In this document: positions 1 through 10,828 of the stretch, piece by piece
Numbering within the stretch: the stretch's first letter is position 1
Layout: each line of letters starts with the position of its first letter
Assembly: GCA_964006375.1 (NCBI GenBank)
Contig: OZ023265.1
Span: 15,049,252 to 15,113,251, forward strand
Source: Tillus elongatus
Lineage: Eukaryota > Arthropoda > Insecta > Coleoptera > Cleridae
Reading direction: 5' to 3'
DNA: 64,000 nucleotides
Notes under the pieces: generated by a model
What the model was told of the DNA's origin: nothing
The model's input: the letters and a program-made list of their open reading frames with translations, nothing else
Databases searched by the model: none
Position numbers and translations under genes: made by a program

Positions 1-687
1 TCTTAATTTCAACCGTCATTGTCCTTCATTTTACTAAAATATTTGCAGAAAATTCATTTCAAATATACCCTTTCTCTGATGCTTGGCAGTAGCCTTAGCT
101 ATAGAGTTTATTGTTTAATGGTATATAATTTTTGTCGAATTTTCGTAAAAAATCAATAAAGCTCAATATATCCGTTATTATATAAGATATGAAAAAAATG
201 TGTATATATTAATTATAGGGTGTCTTGAGCTACATCTTAAAATAATATTTTTACAATCACAGGGTGGCTCATAAGTCATTGGTGATACAAATTTCCTTTT
301 TTTTTAATCAAACACGCCTTATGTTATTGCATTTTCCATCGATATATAATGCATGTTTGTAAGAAAAGAAATTCTAGACGCAGCAAGTGCGTTATGGTAG
401 CGAATTTTGATCAAATGTTTCATATTTGAACAGCTCAATTTGCTATTAACCTATAAGGTTGACCAAGAAACGTGTTTTTTCGGGAACACTTTAAGTTTAC
501 TTTTGGAAAATTTTGTACATTTTCACACAATAAAGTTATTTTGATGAAACAAGGCACATTGTTTCTAATATATAGATTATACTGGTAACCAAATTTGATG
601 CCTGCTTTCTTAAAAAAACACACATATTTGTTATTAAAAACATTTTTATGAAAATTCACTACCATAACGCACTTGCTGCGTCCAGAA
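1..687 (+). mobile_element. Helentron-like element, 5'-truncated copy A
   Basis: This is the distal core and 3' end of a repeat that recurs at 27110-27946 (+), 5897-6485 (-) and 58104-59005 (-). Shared stretches include the segment with 'aaccgtcattgtcc' and the segment with 'tcaataaagctcaatat'. The right end is the 3' terminus of the family, which carries the short hairpin ACGCA-CTTGC-TGCGT. The start of the window cuts off the 5' part. No protein is encoded. Assignment to the Helentron class is inference from family structure, described under the 14720-19974 and 26645-27946 entries. Confidence 0.6.
372..687. repeat. 316-bp inverted-repeat 3' module (copy A)
   Basis: The segment starts with GACGCAGCAAGTGCGTTATG and ends with its inverted copy, so both ends carry the same ~35-bp terminus (tggtagYgaatttt inside). 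The same module with the same flank occurs at 5897-6205, 27634-27947 and 58104-58423. It may be a MITE that inserted into an ancestral larger element, or an inverted duplication of that element's 3' end. Confidence 0.8.
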
Positions 688-1942
688 TTTTATGTATCAT
701 ATAGACCGAGGTGATTGCGTCTCGCACCTGGGCTGCCGCGATTTAGAGGTCTGCCGTAGATTGTCCAAGCAGGAACGTAGACTTAACGTAGTATCACTGT
801 TCATTTTGCCTGCTTAAAATATGTGCATCAACATAAAAACTTTTTTAAGTTACATTTTCATAATACTAGTGAAAAAAGGTGACTTTGGCATACCTTGGTG
901 TGAATTCTTTGGGTTTAAAGCTGCATAGGAGACTGCTCGGTGATTTGGAAGAAATGCCTGAATATTTATATAGTATAAAGGTTAAAAACTTTTGATACGA
1001 AGGACACTATATTCGGTGAGAGAATATGATATGTACAATTGAAAGCTATTAAATCTGAAAGTTTTTTCTAATAAAATCTTTAAGTATTTAAAATAAATTT
1101 TTGATGCTGTAATGAGCAGAGCTAACGTCATCATTATCAGAGATTTTTGCGTACATGTATAAACGCACTAAAAATAAATAGACACTACCTGTATCCAGTA
1201 TTCTCCAGGACATCAGAGAAGAATCAATTCTAAAATGTACAAAGTTCTGCAAATGTCTCTACGATCAATTGCTCGCGCATTTGTAATGAGAAATATTCCG
1301 GAAGTTAAAGTTAAACTCAGTTGATAACCTACTGAAAGTCCCTTCCACACTTGGGTAGGTAGATGGGTCTAGTTTGCAGTGAAAGTCCATTTGTGTCCCC
1401 ATTTTACAGACGGTAGAGCCCGGCACTCTAGATGCAGTAAAGAGTCTTTCTGGATACACTTTAAGTGAACACGTTATGGGGCGGGCTGAGTGGAAAATCT
1501 TTCTTTCGATCATTCAGGGTAGCTACCTGTAGGTGGCGCTCTATCTGGTAAACCAGACATGTACATTAGCTTTATCCTTAAAGTTACGGTTTCCTGGAGA
1601 ATTCGTGCCTTATTCGTTATGTCAGGGTGTTCTTAGATGAGGTGATGACCCTTCTAGACCTGGTTTATGAGCTGTTAATTCTACAAAAGTGTCGTAATGG
1701 CAAGTAAAGACATATAATTAATGTGAATTAGTGACGTTGTAACAATTCCCATATTTAATTATGTACATAATGCAATTTAATTTAATAAAAGTCTTAACGC
1801 AGCAAGTAGCTAATTTCCATAGAACTTATTTAATGTTAAATATGTTTTTATAGAAAGACATGAAATTTAATAGATAGCGTAGCCTTTATAATGGAAAAAA
1901 TGTACCGTATTTCATTAAACCAACTTCCCGTTTAAATCTACT
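688..1942. other. Unassigned AT-rich stretch
   Basis: I see no coding frame of substance, RNA gene or repeat of the families found elsewhere in the window. Confidence 0.5.
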
Positions 1943-2926
1943 AATGCAGGAGTCCCTCAAGGTTCAGCTTTAGCCTCTACTTTATTTCTTCTCCATATTC
2001 AATGACCTCCTCTGTAACACATCCAACCCAGTTCACAGTTACGCGGACGACAGCAAACTCCACTCAAATATACAATATTCTAAGCCTGTCTCTTTAGCCC
2101 AATTAGATGTGGATCGCAGGCTCGCAGATTGTTCTGTCTCTGTGGATCTTGAAAATATTAAACTGGGGAAATATAAATCTTGTACAATTCAACTCCACCA
2201 AATCTCAGTCTTGCATTCTATCTCACAAGAGATACACCAGCCCTAAACCCAACACAATGAACAACCAAGTTATTGTAATGAGTCCTTTTCACTTGTTGGC
2301 ATTTCTGTGGATCGAAATCTCTATTGGCATCAACACGTCACATGATTTGTATAAGGGGCTGCTGAGAAATTAGGTTTCCTCTTCCGGGTTCGCAAATACC
2401 AGCTAATCTCTATACCTTATATACTTCACACAAATAAGGCCAAACCTCGAATACTGCTCCCGCATCTGGGGTCTCGCCGCCGCTTCTACACTCGGTATCC
2501 TGGACTCCATTTAGAAGAGAGCTATACGTCTCATCGGCAGCTCTACCCTCACCCAAAGGCTGTCATCCCTTGCCCACCGACGTGCCGTTGGTGACATTTC
2601 TCTCTTATAGATATCTGCACGGGCCCTGCTCAAAGGAGCTTTCTTCCATAGTTCTTCCACCTGCTGCCCCGACAGGTCTACCAGGGGAACAGAGCGAATG
2701 CACCCTTTTACTGTCCAGGTTACCAGACATAGAACATCTTGTTGTGCACGTTTTTTTGTCCTGAGGAGTTCCAAGTTGTGAAATTCCTTGCAGGCACATG
2801 TTTTTTCTTCTCCTCCGAACTTCCAAACCTTCAAGTCAAGAATAAAAAGGTTGCCTCTTTTCTCCTTGTCGACACCCACGGTACAATAGTATTTAGGGTG
2901 GGGCCCTCGTGGTGTGTTGTTGAAAT
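1943..2926 (+). pseudogene. Jockey/CR1-like non-LTR ORF2 fragment, copy a
   Basis: This is the C-terminal half of a reverse transcriptase. It begins at the conserved 'NAGVPQGSALA' block, passes the YADD catalytic box (cagttacgcggacgacagc) and continues through the LEYCS / RRAVGD blocks to the family 3' end with 'cctcgtggtgtgttgttg'. It is 5' truncated and broken by frameshifts and stops. The same family occurs at 6486, 28133, 40061, 47745 (-), 54042 and 59360. In the living element the enzyme would copy element RNA at a nicked target; this copy cannot. Confidence 0.85.
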
Positions 2927-2936
2927 GAAGACATTT

Positions 2937-3197
2937 TCATTTGTCTTTCATTTTTAACAATTCTTCTAAATACGTTAACCTTTGCTTCTTGGGGACGCTA
3001 GGAAACAATGAGAATACAGCAAATGAAATTAAAGAATCGCCTTCAATAAGTTTAACCTCTTTAATGTTATTAATAAATTCAAGTGAATTTTTTATTGAAC
3101 AACTTATTTGTTTGACGGGCAAGCGTTTAAACTGATTTATCAACCTCTTTGCCGAATTGTATGTCGGGAAATCTATAGGCGAAACAATAGGTCTCAT
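2937..3197 (-). pseudogene. Penelope-like element reverse transcriptase fragment
   Basis: An 86-residue open stretch resembles the PLE RT region around motif A: RPIVSPIDFPTYNSAKRL, then IKNSLEFINNIKE, then SLISFAVFSLF-SVP. The PLE consensus has an aspartate in this last block (SFDV), whereas here it reads SFAV, so the first catalytic Asp is missing. It lies head to head with a plus-strand GIY-YIG fragment that starts at 3198, so the parts of one PLE are in opposite orientations. Confidence 0.75.
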
Positions 3198-3780
3198 TGA
3201 TGTTCCCGGTTTATGTACACAGTACTTTTTGGGGACTTTTGGGTTTGCAACTTGTATCTTTTAGATTTCTTCCTAAGACTTTTGTTATGAATAACATTTT
3301 GTACAGATATAATTTTTTAAAAAGCAAATTTGCCACTAACATTTTCGACAAAAAATACTTTAAAAACTTGCTTGGTAACCCAAAAGAAAAGGATAGTATT
3401 GCCAAAATGTCGGGAATTTATGAATAATGTTGTAAATATTGTGATTTTAAATAAGTCGGACAAACAAAAAGATCTATTGAAATTAGAACATCTAGGACAA
3501 TTAAGATACGGTACTATAGATATATTTTCCGTTGCGCGAAATATTTGGGATAATAATCACAACGTAAATAAGGAGAATCTAAATTTTCTACAAACGCCCC
3601 CCCCCCCCTACATATGGTTACTCTATTTGTTGCGAAAAATACCGTCAGAAGCACGGCGCTGATAGATTATAAAATAATTCAGATATTTCCCCCAAACGAA
3701 ATATGTTAGTTTTTGTGTGGTTGGACGTCTCTAAATCGTTAGTGACTGACTAACTACGGAAGAATATAAATAATAAATAA
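3198..3780 (+). pseudogene. PLE GIY-YIG endonuclease fragment and 3' UTR
   Basis: The translation runs LLGNPKEKDSIAKMSGIYE, stop, then CKYCDFK, stop, VGQTKRS, then decayed RYGT and NIWDN-type blocks. These match the GIY-YIG domains at 24721-25130 and 43611-43971. At least two stops and frameshifts are present. The 3' UTR (about 3655-3770, with 'cagatatttccccc' and 'atcgttagtgac') matches the minus-strand sequence at 22462-22573, so the PLE 3' UTR is identifiable. In intact PLEs this nuclease nicks the target for priming. Confidence 0.75.
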
Positions 3781-3799
3781 ATAATTTTTTTCTGTAAAA

Positions 3800-3905
3800 A
3801 TTTATTTTTTAGTTTTTGCAGTCCCACCATCGATACCCCTTCTATTAGCCAGTTTTTTCAAACGCTTAATTTTTTAATAAAAATTCGCTAATAAGAAAAA
3901 AACAA
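3800..3905 (-). mobile_element. Helentron-like 5' end fragment
   Basis: Read on the minus strand it starts 'ttattagcgaatttttatt' and continues to 'gtatcgatggt', matching the 5' ends at 14720 and 22578. It abuts the PLE 3' UTR. Only about 100 bp are recognisable. Confidence 0.4.
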
Positions 3906-5329
3906 AAATGTCACTAACAAAAATGTCCCTAACAAAAATGTCACTACCTAAAAAAAAAGGTAACAGTACACGATGTTTCCAGGCGGTCACACATACAAAC
4001 ACTGACCACGCCCGAGGTTGCTTAACTTCGATGATCGCACAAGAATCGGTTTTTCCAACGTGCTGTAGTTGTTCGCTTGAAATGAATATTTATCCAAGGT
4101 TTATTCATTCTTCATTAATTTTTAAGTTTCGATTTTAAATAAAGAATTAAATTATTTTTAAATTTTGCAATATTGACACAATTTTTAACAGTCTTAATTG
4201 CATACGTAATGTTTTTGTGTAAAAGAATTTAACATAACTTATTTTAAAGGTTAGAGTCTTGGACAACTCACTCATTTCACAATTTGATGAAACAAAGCAA
4301 TCATTTGATTCACAAGCTTTTCATATAAACTAGAATTATTAATCGAAAAACAACCTATTCTCTCATTAACCTAAAATAAAAATAAATTGATATGACATAT
4401 GACGCTACATAAACCGCGCCATTCGCTATAACAATGTAAATAACATAACAAACCAATAGCAATTTAATTTCTGACCACGTGACCAAGAATTGTGTTGTTG
4501 GATATTTCAGAATGCCAAATCTATAGATAAATCTCCCTAGACTAAAGTCACAAAAAGTGTTCTAATTGTAAAAGTTTTATTCAACTTATAATGTTTTTAT
4601 TTAGTTATTGTTTGGATCACAACTTAAAAGCAGGCTCAAACTCTATAGCTGCCGCTTTTACCATAAATCTTGTTGAATAACAAATCAATTCTAGAAATAA
4701 ATATTACCGTTAATTTTCCTAACGAGGGAAACTGCCCAACTTTGTGTAATAATATTTTGAAACTGACAGCACTGGCTGTTTCAATTTATCAGGCAGATTT
4801 TGTAGCTTTCCAGTATTCAAACAAAACAAGCTAAGACATCTGTTATGTCAACCTCTCCCACACATATTACACAACGCCTTAATAAACTTTTAGGAGCATG
4901 TAGGAGTTTTTAATTTTTTTAATTCAGGATAACTTAAATTTGTGTTGAGGAAAACCTCTCAAAATGAGTATATGAGAAGATCTTTAAATACTCTATATAT
5001 GTGAAAAATTCTATACCACTCACTTAAATAATTTAAAAAATCTAGCGTGTTCAAAAAGTTTTCCCCAATTTTCACTGAAATAAGTTTAGTATTTTTTGAA
5101 TTATCGCTCAATTTTAATGAAAATTCGCTAAAACATGTCTGAGTGTCTGGCTCTTTGCAAGACAGATATTGACCTCATATACTTATATTGTTTTAATGCA
5201 ATATATTATAATGGATTATCCTGAAAGGCCTTCTACTATCACATAGCACAACCACATAATGACTGGACAACGGTAGGTCTTCATATCTCCAAATTGCAAG
5301 TCTCCTCTTCTGTTAAAGGTATTGTATGC
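3906..5329. other. Unassigned AT-rich stretch
   Basis: The only visible structure is a short run of three 'acaaaaatgtc' repeats near 3902-3940. No gene or known repeat was recognised. Confidence 0.5.
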
Positions 5330-5896
5330 TAATTGCCCCTTGCGAGGTCTTCACGCCTGGGCCCCAGAGGAAGGACCCTCGCTGCTCTGCGGTCCCAACT
5401 CATTACCCTCCCGAACCTGGCCTCACCCCAACTTAACAACCAGGGTTGTGTTACGAGAAGGATACTGCTAATTACATTAGCCTCCTACAACCGAACTCTA
5501 TTCGTCTAAATTGTAAATTTATACATCCTGGACTCGCAGAGATCTCCCGGCAAACTCCCCACACTAACAGAACACTGCGTTTAATGTGAACTTTAACTTT
5601 CAGAAATTACCTAGAATTGCGGTTTGCAAATCTTCCTTACATCGTTATGGATTGTGCACACTATTTGTGGTTTTCCTAGTCCTAATAGTTGAAGATTTAC
5701 TTAAGCGTATTGCTATATTAACTAATATTTCTTTGCAGTGTTCAGTTTACGTTTCTTGGCAGAATAGTAGTTTATTATTTAAGAACCATTAAACAGTTTA
5801 TTTACATTTTATGTGTTAATTAAAACGAAGCATCGCATGGCAACGGCTACTATTATAATTCCGTGAACGGTATGACAAGAGAAATTAAAAAAGTCT
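5330..5896. other. Unassigned stretch with a GC-richer island
   Basis: Positions about 5330-5560 are clearly richer in G and C than the surroundings (for example 'cctgggccccagagg'). Short open stretches exist on both strands but I recognise no protein. It could be decayed retroelement 5' or gag sequence. Confidence 0.3.
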
Positions 5897-6485
5897 GTAG
5901 GCAGCAAGTGCGTTATGATGGTGAATTTTCGTAAAAATGTTTTTAATAGCAAATATGTGTGCTTTTTTTTACGAAAGCAGGCATAAAATTTGGTTACCAG
6001 TATAACTTATATAGTAGAAACAATATACCATGTTTCATCAAAATAACTTTCTTTATTATTTAAAAATGTACAAAAATTTCCGAAAGTGTTCTTAAAATGT
6101 TCCCTAAAATGTGGTCAACCTTATAGGTTAATAGCAAATTGAGCTATTCAAATTTGAAGCAGTTAATGAAAATTCGCTACCATAACGCACTTGCTGCGTC
6201 CCGAATATGTTTTCTTACAAACATGGATTATATTTCGATCGAAAACGCAAAAATGCAATAACATAAGGCGTGTTCGATTAAAAAAGAAAAAGAAGATTTG
6301 TATCACCAACGACTTATACGTCAACTTGTGATTGTAGAACTATTTTTTAAGATATACCTCAAGACATCCTATAATTACGTATACAGTTTTTTTCTTATCT
6401 TAAATAATAACGGATATATTGAGCTTTATTAATCTTGTATGAAAATTCGACAAAAATTATATACCATTTAATGATAAACTCTATA
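5897..6485 (-). mobile_element. Helentron-like 3' end with inverted module (copy B)
   Basis: The inverted-repeat module (5897-6205) is followed by the family core in reverse orientation (6206-6485). It stops at 'ctatagc', where Jockey-like copy b begins. Confidence 0.65.
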
Positions 6486-8712
6486 GCATGGTCACTGCTT
6501 CCTGCACAATGCAACCCGAGGTCACACAGTCATCACACTTACGTATCGTTTGGCACTACAACTCCACGAACTGGGACGAAAGGCGGCATTACTTTTTCTC
6601 ATTTCCATGTTGGTCTGTGTGCTTCTCTCATCCTGACCCCTCTGATATCTCACAAAACGTCACCGAAATCATCCATGGCATGGAATTATTTATTCCACGC
6701 ACATAGAAAATCTCTTCAGACACTCAAAAGCCCTAGTTGTCTAAATCCTGTGACAAGGCAAGACATGAAAAGGCCAAAGCTCACAAAACGCTTCTACACA
6801 ATCCCAGTCAAGAAAACCGTCAAGCATTTAACGACGCAAGAAACCCTTATGTCCGCATTCTTTCTGGGGCAAAAAACTCGTTTAATAACCACATCAAAAA
6901 AAAAAAGTCCTCCCAAGCTCAAACGGCAGCAAACCCTTCTGGACTCTTGCTAAATCTATTGGGAATAATTTCTGCAAGAGCGCGTTCTCACCTCTTGTTT
7001 CAGGGGATGAAATTGTTACTACCGCCTTGGGCAAGCCTGAACTTTTTGCCTCGTTGTTCGCCGGCAAATCTACTCTCAACCCACCTCTAAATGTTCAACC
7101 ACCAACAGACGCTAATGTCGCGCATAAAATGACGGATATCATTTTCGGAACTTAAAAGGTACGAAATTGCTCTCTTCTCTTAATACCAGGAAAGCGTCTG
7201 GCTTAGACGAGATCCCAGCAATTGTTCTCAAAAAATGCGCACCAGAACTTGCTCCTGTTCCGACTCATCTATTTCAGATATCTTACAATAAAGGCATATT
7301 CCCTAGTAACTGGAAAACTGCTCGAGTACAACCCGTCCCCAAGAAAGGATCCAAAGCGCTTCCTAGCAGCTACAAGCCTATTTCTCTCCTTTCAGTCGTC
7401 TCTAAAGTTATGGAAAAGTATATAAACACCGAATTACTTATATTTCTTTAAAAGCACAGTCTAATCCACGACAGGTAGTATGGATTCCGTCAGCGCAGAT
7501 CAACTGCCGACCTCCTTTCCTTTGTCAAACATTATTGGAGCAAGTCTATTTAACTACACGGTGAATGTCAGATTGTCGCTCTAGACATATCTAAAGCATT
7601 CGACCAGGTCTGGCATACAGCGCTGCTTAATGAACTTCCGGCCTATGGCCTACTACCAAAACTCTGTACCTGGATAGCAAATTTCCTCTCCAACCGGAGC
7701 ATTTGTGTTGTCGTGGATGGCCATTCTTCTAAACTGTATTCAATTAATGCAGGAGTCCCTCAAGGTTCATTTTTAGGCCCTACTTTGTTTCTTGCCCACA
7801 TCAGTGACCTCCCCTCTGGCACATTCAACTTAATTCACAGTTACGCGGACGACAGCACCCTCCATATGCAATATACAATATTCTAAGCCTGTCTCTTTAG
7901 CTCAATTAAATGAGGATCGCATACTTATGGAAGGTTCTGTCTCTGTGGGTATTGAACTGGGGAAGTAGAAATCTTGTACAATTTAACTCCAACAAATCTC
8001 AATCTTGCCTTCTATCTCATAGGAGATACACCAGCCCAAGACCCATCACAATGAACAACCAAGTCCTTCAAAGTAATGAGTCCTTTTCTCTTGTTGGGAT
8101 TTCTGTGGATCGAAATCTCAATTGGCACCAACATGTCACATCAATTGCAGAAGCGGCTGCTAAGAAATTAGGTGTCCTCTTCCGGGCTCGCCAATACTTT
8201 TCCCCAGATAATCTCTATACCTTATATACTTCACAAATAAGGCCAAACCTCGAATACTGCTCCCACATCTGCGCTGCCGCTGCCGCTTCTACGCTCGCCA
8301 CCCTGGACTCCATTCAGAAGAGAGCTATACGCCTTATCTGTGACCCTACCCTCACCCAAAGGCTGCTATCCCTTGCCCACCGACGTGCCGTTGGTGACCT
8401 CTCTATCTCTCTCTCTTTTACAGATATCTGCACTGGCACTGCTCGGAGGAGCTTTCTTTCATAATTCCTCCACCTGCTACCCCCAACAGATCTACCAGTG
8501 GAACATAGCGAATGGACCCTTTTACTGTCCAGGTGACCAGACATATAACAACTGTTATGTCCGCTTTTTTGTCCCGAAGACTTCGAAGTTGTGGAATTCC
8601 TTGCCGGCACATGTTTTGCCTTCTCCTCCGAACCTCCAAACCTTCAAGTCCAGAATTAACAAGTTGCCTCTTTCCTCCTTGTCGACACCCACTCTCGTCT
8701 TGTGTTATCGAA
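6486..8712 (+). pseudogene. Jockey/CR1-like non-LTR ORF2, copy b
   Basis: This 5'-truncated ORF2 starts just after the SDH motif of the AP-type endonuclease (MVTASC). It then reads through the linker (IPRT.KISS, HKTLLHNPSQENRQAFNDA), RT fingers (RKASGLDEIPAIVLKKCAPEL; VPKKGSKALPSSYKPIS), palm A (ALDISKAFDQVWH), GVPQGS, YADD, and the C-terminal LEYCSHI / RRAVGD / FKSRINKLPLSSL blocks. Several frameshifts split it (about 6700, 7450, 7890, 8460). It ends next to a (TA)n tract at 8720. The parent element would be a target-primed retrotransposon of the Jockey superfamily. Confidence 0.88.

Positions 8713-8719
<7 letters not shown>

Positions 8720-8789
<70 letters not shown>
8720..8789. repeat. (TA)n tract 1
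   Basis: A 70-bp uninterrupted TA microsatellite directly downstream of Jockey-like copy b. Confidence 0.98.
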
Positions 8790-8795
<6 letters not shown>

Positions 8796-8868
8796 CATAC
8801 TTGGGGGCTTTCTAAGTGTATTTTGAACCAGCAATGATTCCAGATAAAAAGTGAATCGTTACACGTGG

Positions 8869-8929
8869 CCTTATAATCTGCCTACTCCCAAAATCTCGCT
8901 GAAGATCGTCTATAAGGTCTCAGTGTGTT
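8869..8929 (+). repeat. Fragment of the divergent PLE terminal repeat
   Basis: The stretch containing 'ctgcctactccc' and 'ggtctcagtgtgttcaa' matches the inverted repeat at 33945-34010. It is sandwiched between two (TA)n tracts. Confidence 0.7.

Positions 8930-8931
<2 letters not shown>

Positions 8932-9016
<85 letters not shown>
8932..9016. repeat. (TA)n tract 2
   Basis: An 85-bp TA microsatellite that abuts the PLE terminal-repeat fragment. Confidence 0.98.
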
Positions 9017-9018
<2 letters not shown>

Positions 9019-9301
9019 AGCAAACAGGCAGCAAGAGAACAATTCAACAAACCAAATCGTAAACCATGTCAAGGAGGCATAAATGAAGCCATAAAAAAAC
9101 ATTAAAGTGAGAAAGGCTACTTTAAATTCATGTAAATTATAGTAAATATACTAAAAGTTATAATTAACAATTTTATACCGTTACATGTTGCAGCGTCCAT
9201 ACACAAATGCAGTCAATTGTAGTCAACGTGTTGAGGCCTTTTTTATGGACACAATCGCATATATCTAAGTAAAATGGTGGCACCCATTTCAGCAGAATAT
9301 A

Positions 9302-9435
9302 TTTTTTAGACCTGACGATCGTTTCGCGACAGTTACGTCACCAAAGGGATGAATAAACTAGTTTAGTAAACTGAGTTCATCAAATTGTACTTATCAGTGC
9401 TCATCACAGGTACCAATCTTCACTCGGTCACAATT
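9302..9435 (-). mobile_element. Decayed PLE terminal repeat with ribozyme relic
   Basis: On the minus strand 9311-9348 keeps the 3' half of the PLE hammerhead (GAAACGATCGTCAGG) but the CTGATGA box reads TTGGTGA and stem II is degraded. Downstream, 9400-9435 carries the pLTR sequence 'tatcagtgctcatcac' in the opposite orientation, so the remnant is also rearranged. Confidence 0.55.
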
Positions 9436-10613
9436 GATTACATCTCAAGTCTTCTTTAAAATATTTTTTTCAGAATGTTCAATACATATAGCTTATATAA
9501 GAGTCTAGCCAAAAAAAAAAAAAAACTGAACTACCATTAATTTTTACCGTCCAATATATTTTCGCATACAATTTTATATACTGGTATATTTTCTATAATA
9601 TAAAATCGTCGCTCTCTTGTATAGGAAGAATAACCTGATATCTTTCGAGACCTTCAATCACAAGCAAAGTGAGGCAATTCCATAACGAAAACTGGAGCAT
9701 AAGATATTCGATATAAAATAATTAGGTTACATAATATAGGAGCTTTCCTTAAAGCAGTTCCTGCCGAAATCTAATGAAACCCATCGAAAACAAGAATGCT
9801 CCTTTTATGTCGGCATGAAATTATCGGCTTGATTGATTTTTATACGAAAAGAACATTAGCATGCTGGAAAAAAAATTGACGAGATTGAGTGGTGTTTTTT
9901 CATCAGCAGCGACCGCATCATTAAACAGATCGCTTCACTTAATTATTGAATGAAGTGGTTTATTCTGCCGGACTGAAATTTGATGGAAATTAATTAATTG
10001 GTTTTTACATGAAATTCGTTATAAACTTGATATTCGCTGTGCACCTAATTACTGCAAGACTTTATATAGGGTGTGCCAATCATAACTTCCCATCTAGAAA
10101 ATATCGAAATTGCAAAATAGGAAGAAAACCTGAGATACGTTGACTTTGTTTTCAACGGGGATATATGATGACGTGGGTTTTGGTGTCCTTGAACCTACCA
10201 CTAAGGCTGGAGCGTGAAGTACCCTTAAATTTTAAATGGCACCCAATGTTGGGCGACTACCTTATTTTAACCCTTTCAGTTCCACTTATAACAAAAAAAG
10301 TATCCTCGTAGTCGTATCTGTTCTTCTCCAGGGACATATTTTATCAAGTATTAAATAGACGGAATTTGTGTTTTTAGTGCTAGGGACATGTACTTTCTAA
10401 GGCATAACCATTATTTAGCAGTTTAAAAGCACGCGTACCCCCGTGACTCCAGTTCACATAACCTTTAATTGACATCAACCGGCTGTTTTAGACAAGTACG
10501 TGACGCCGTGAGGTTTGTGTTAAAAAGGTGGTTTTTAGCAAAGAAAAAGCTGTTATCTTTGGAATATAGTAAGTGTAAGGGTTAGCTTAGTTACTGCTAT
10601 CGATATTTTTGTG

Positions 10614-10614
<1 letters not shown>
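9436..10614. other. Unassigned AT-rich stretch
   Basis: No gene, RNA or shared repeat was recognised. Confidence 0.5.

Positions 10615-10695
<81 letters not shown>
10615..10695. repeat. (TA)n tract 3
   Basis: An 81-bp TA microsatellite, followed by a tandem duplication and the second non-LTR element. Confidence 0.98.
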
Positions 10696-10697
<2 letters not shown>

Positions 10698-10752
10698 CAG
10701 GCAAGCTAAGCAAGCATACAATACCAAGTTCATAAAGTCAGCGACAAACAAG

Positions 10753-10828
10753 ACTAAAGCTACGTAGCAGGTAGTAAGGCAGGTGACTGGACTAAAGCTA
10801 CGTAGCAGGTAGTAAGGCAGGTGACTGG
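10753..10828 (+). repeat. Exact 38-bp tandem duplication
   Basis: Two identical 38-bp units (10753-10790 and 10791-10828), each beginning 'actaaagctacgtagcagg'. They lie between a (TA)n tract and the readable start of the non-LTR ORF. Confidence 0.95.

Noticed and set aside
372..687. An independent Tc1/mariner-type MITE
   Set aside because: Considered because of its TIRs. I kept it as a module of the larger element since all four copies have the same flanking core, and no consistent TA or other target duplication is visible.
1265..1513. 82-residue minus-strand frame
   Set aside because: No recognisable domain, and length is within chance expectation for this window.
4138..5329. Short ORFs as candidate host exons
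   Set aside because: No splice-site pairs, domain or codon signal supports them.
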